Source: Flavobacterium cupreum | Lineage (GTDB): Bacteria > Bacteroidota > Bacteroidia > Flavobacteriales > Flavobacteriaceae | DNA length: 64,000 bases | Direction of reading: 5' to 3' | Assembly: GCF_003996965.1 (NCBI RefSeq) | Contig: NZ_QWDM01000009.1 | Coordinates: forward strand, 1-64,000 | Part shown: piece after piece, positions 62,501 to 64,000 of the stretch | Numbering within the stretch: position 1 is the stretch's first letter | Layout: each line of letters opens with the position of its first letter | Program-made: the position numbers and the translations under genes | The notes under the pieces: model-generated | Database searches by the model: none | What the model saw: the letters and a program-made list of their open reading frames with translations, nothing else | Told to the model about the DNA's origin: nothing

Positions 62501-64000
62501 AACCGATCCCGATTACCTTCGAAGCCGGTGTTTCCGTCAAACTGACTGTTAAAATTAATCTGGGATTATTCTCCATTAAAGTATCCTTACACTTTAGTGC
62601 CACCGTTAGTGCCTCGTTTATCATCGGCAGTGACACATCGGCACTGGCACCATGGAATTATTGTCCTGTAAAAGGATTAGGAGCTGCGGCACCATTCGAA
62701 CTGGCCGACAGAAATGCCAGACTGCTGAAACTGGCAGCAGCGCCAATATACCTGAAATGGCAGCCGATTCAGCCCGCTGTAAAAGTGCCTCTTGACCTGT
62801 TGTTTTTCCCTCAACTTACGGTATCCGGAGAAACAGGAGCTGCCGGGCCGCAATATGCGTCGATGCTGTATATTAACACAGACGCAGACGACAATAGTCT
62901 TTCTGCCCTGACCGAAGGCGTACTCTACTGGGCTATTAATGCCCTTATTGGAAATACAAATGAAAATACAGGTCTGGACTGGCTGAAAGCACAAACTATA
63001 ACGGCAGATCAGATTGATACCCTTCTTTGTTATTTTAATACAAGACCCAACCATGTTGCGCCATTCAATTATATAAATGCGGCACACGATGATATACAGA
63101 CTTTTTTCAGCACCTATTTCGAGCTGAACATCCGCGCTGTTGATGCCACCCAAAGCGGGACGATGGATGCAGCCGTTTTCCCCGTCGTACCTGAGCTGAT
63201 CCTGAATACCGATCTGAACGGCACTGCCGGTACAGCGGTGAACTTTGCTACGCAAAACATGACCGGTACCCAAAATTATATCAGCGATATAACGGTGCTC
63301 CTTGCTTCTTCGGGTGTGGATTACCAGTCTGGTATTACGGCAGAATATTATGATTCTTCCGATTGCAGCAATGTATCGGATCCTACTTATGAAGAACAGC
63401 ATAATCTGTCCTTCCCGACCTTTATGTTTACGGATTTTATCGCTTTGCTTGCCAAACAGGCCTTGCAGGCAGCGTCTGATTACCTGAACCAACAGGAAAC
63501 ATTTTCAGCAAAAGTTAGTGATGTGGTAACCACTGCCGTAGCAGACAGTGTGCAGGGAATTGGAGGTATGGCATCCCGTTTTATGCTTCACGGTCTGAGA
63601 TTGCCTCAGCCGCCTGATGCTTCCAAAGGAATAACGCAGCCGTTATATGTACTGACAGGTCAGCAGATTGCTATTCCTTCCACCTTAAAAGCAGGTGACA
63701 AATATTCGGTACTCCTGCAAAATCCAAATGTGTCCTGGATTAATATGATTTCAGGTACTGATAACACCCTCACCATAACTATTGATGATAGCGAGATTCA
63801 GCACATACATGATGTGGCAGCGATTACGTTGTCGCCAACCCTTTCGTACGGGCCAAGTGCGCTGATCAACTATAATGATACCCCACAGACATTTTCATTA
63901 GGAGCTCCCGCACTTTGGCAGTATCCCGGCGATTATTACAACGGTATCACAAATAAACCTGTGTTGTGGAAATTACCTTCCAACTTAACAACCATTTTTG
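59548..64000 (+). CDS. giant beta-rich protein, 3' end outside window
   Basis: The frame starts at ATG 59548 (MVQDTLTLKSLYQSI), 2 bases after the previous stop, and stays open to base 64000: 1,484 codons with no stop. There is no signal peptide. It reads as several beta modules with a recurring layout in which an aromatic/Leu strand is followed by a TxGxIxGTF strand (TTGKIAGTFHIG; TSGTITGTADAS; ISTSFIITGSFTIG). Further on comes a hydrophobic FPFLGFGGFYFGYLSG stretch and KINLGLFSIKVSLHFSA. The pattern is vaguely like the DUF6603-type giants that I recall, but this is not verified. Function unknown. Confidence 0.75.
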   Translation, partial: MVQDTLTLKSLYQSIQTQITNGNGTFNLVPDVLSTDKIGSFYTGIIDGTNFTITQAVVVPAEWNDTLIEFTLTGNSDSMDGITMQTTFVFSDSDVGISSDLTATQNSGKWEIPGINWFSFSNPFIGVLVYDSSTTVVGSIGGTINTGVSLTVQMSYPVVDNTWLFQGSFNAPLPNISNFFQLVGGVNLTAALPQPFSTLTDLGLQEIDIMYDSVGHEVNYIAVAIGTDPAYVWQILPKMSVTNIGITAMIQNPGNAATISTSFIITGSFTIGQPGSNLLTLNATVPDFKAQVSLDSGTIQLGDLLSMFWSAASPDLNSEITTLNVMIAPTSKDYSVNCDIVSNWTFFSITNPDLSLIMTGLTLEINSQQGATTGKIAGTFHIGPSTPDSGVDLNIYAGYDAEAWTFGATTGKDQVISLGDIAVTFLQAFGMGYDTIPGWVKDNLPSIKNISFTDILPDDKAKSSTYKVKGDVAWHLEYSSFNLDLSANVDIVYTEGKTSGTITGTADASKMLGLTFIVGYKFGTPDTEVYLKIPEFASTITYTSGAKNDIIDIKFDKISLGEIVSTLVGTFSPGFSLPAPWNLLNSIDLSGFEFTYTRYKDSAQSSIVASIPVNVDLGFINIKALKITKDDSIAGSGVYIFIDGTFLGLPIENDSPLQKDGKGSDATKMPAVPGMGSEFFDLKLLAMGQHVSMYDVPALDSVDAAITALETAFTSSSDDSSTAIPVPAISESTKPGTLVFDQNSNWLIGTDFTVAKFYRIAAVFNDPNMYGLLIGVSPDAGAFKNLQFEILYKKINDAIGMYQIDLQLPDQFRHLEFGAVSVTLPLIGVKVYTNGNFYLDFGFPASITDFSRSFSVQVFPFLGFGGFYFGYLSGATSSNVPTTTCGVFNPVIEFGLGLSLGVGKTVDEGILKAGLSLTAVGIFQGVLGFFSANTSLDTHDETYYKITGTFGLTGHIYGEINFAIISARLDIMAYAYITMVIESYKPIPITFEAGVSVKLTVKINLGLFSIKVSLHFSATVSASFIIGSDTSALAPWNYCPVKGLGAAAPFELADRNARLLKLAAAPIYLKWQPIQPAVKVPLDLLFFPQLTVSGETGAAGPQYASMLYINTDADDNSLSALTEGVLYWAINALIGNTNENTGLDWLKAQTITADQIDTLLCYFNTRPNHVAPFNYINAAHDDIQTFFSTYFELNIRAVDATQSGTMDAAVFPVVPELILNTDLNGTAGTAVNFATQNMTGTQNYISDITVLLASSGVDYQSGITAEYYDSSDCSNVSDPTYEEQHNLSFPTFMFTDFIALLAKQALQAASDYLNQQETFSAKVSDVVTTAVADSVQGIGGMASRFMLHGLRLPQPPDASKGITQPLYVLTGQQIAIPSTLKAGDKYSVLLQNPNVSWINMISGTDNTLTITIDDSEIQHIHDVAAITLSPTLSYGPSALINYNDTPQTFSLGAPALWQYPGDYYNGITNKPVLWKLPSNLTTIF

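Noticed and set aside
62677..63492. 271-residue minus-strand frame within the giant protein
   Set aside because: It lies wholly inside the plus-strand open frame, is Arg/Ile/Cys-rich and has no motif: an antisense shadow.

Overview
The window is AT-rich Bacteroidota DNA, almost certainly from a Flavobacterium or close relative. Markers of this are type IX secretion (T9SS) sorting tails, SusC-style TonB-dependent outer-membrane barrels, lipoproteins with Flavobacterium-type lipoboxes, TAnnTTTG promoter elements, a small histone-H1-like gene and an ice-binding (DUF3494) protein. No rRNA, tRNA, CRISPR array, complete insertion sequence or prophage was seen.

Layout. 1-4.3 kb: the 3' end of an RHS polymorphic-toxin gene whose tip resembles the phage lambda R endolysin, a lipoprotein likely to be its immunity protein, an orphan RHS tip with a SleB-like cell-wall hydrolase domain plus its own lipoprotein, and a third RHS scrap. 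4.4-27.3 kb: chromosomal genes, including a frameshifted DoxX-like gene, a thioredoxin-like protein, a TonB-type barrel, AraC and Crp regulators, RidA, an NRDE protein, a DUF1223 protein, a standalone CoaB domain, an HExxH protein, a DM13 lipoprotein with a barrel partner, TruC, an ice-binding adhesin-like lipoprotein, an OmpA-type protein and a five-gene arsenic operon. 27.4-38.1 kb, minus strand: a PL14-like lipoprotein, a DHp-only histidine-kinase fragment, a small C-terminally anchored protein, a giant T9SS surface protein split by one in-frame TAA, and an LLM-class oxidoreductase. 38.5-48.9 kb, minus strand: an SBBP propeller/TPR protein, a small lipoprotein, and a molybdenum hydroxylase operon (2Fe-2S subunit, dihaem cytochrome, Mo subunit, XdhC, MocA). 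49-52.5 kb: histone-like protein, RCC1-repeat T9SS protein, and an SDR/Crp operon with strong leader hairpins.

53.0-64.0 kb is the most unusual part. Two tandem paralogous small proteins, a secreted small protein, a 7-bp minisatellite, a 1161-residue beta-rich protein, a glycosyltransferase-B-like protein and a giant beta-rich protein that runs off the window form one co-directional cluster. Three of its genes are nearly contiguous, and I cannot assign the cluster to a known system.

Several genes carry single lesions: in-frame TAA at 2360, 34387 and 42826, and a frameshift near 4522. This means real decay or local sequence errors, and both should be kept in mind. All family calls are from reading the translated sequence, with no database search.
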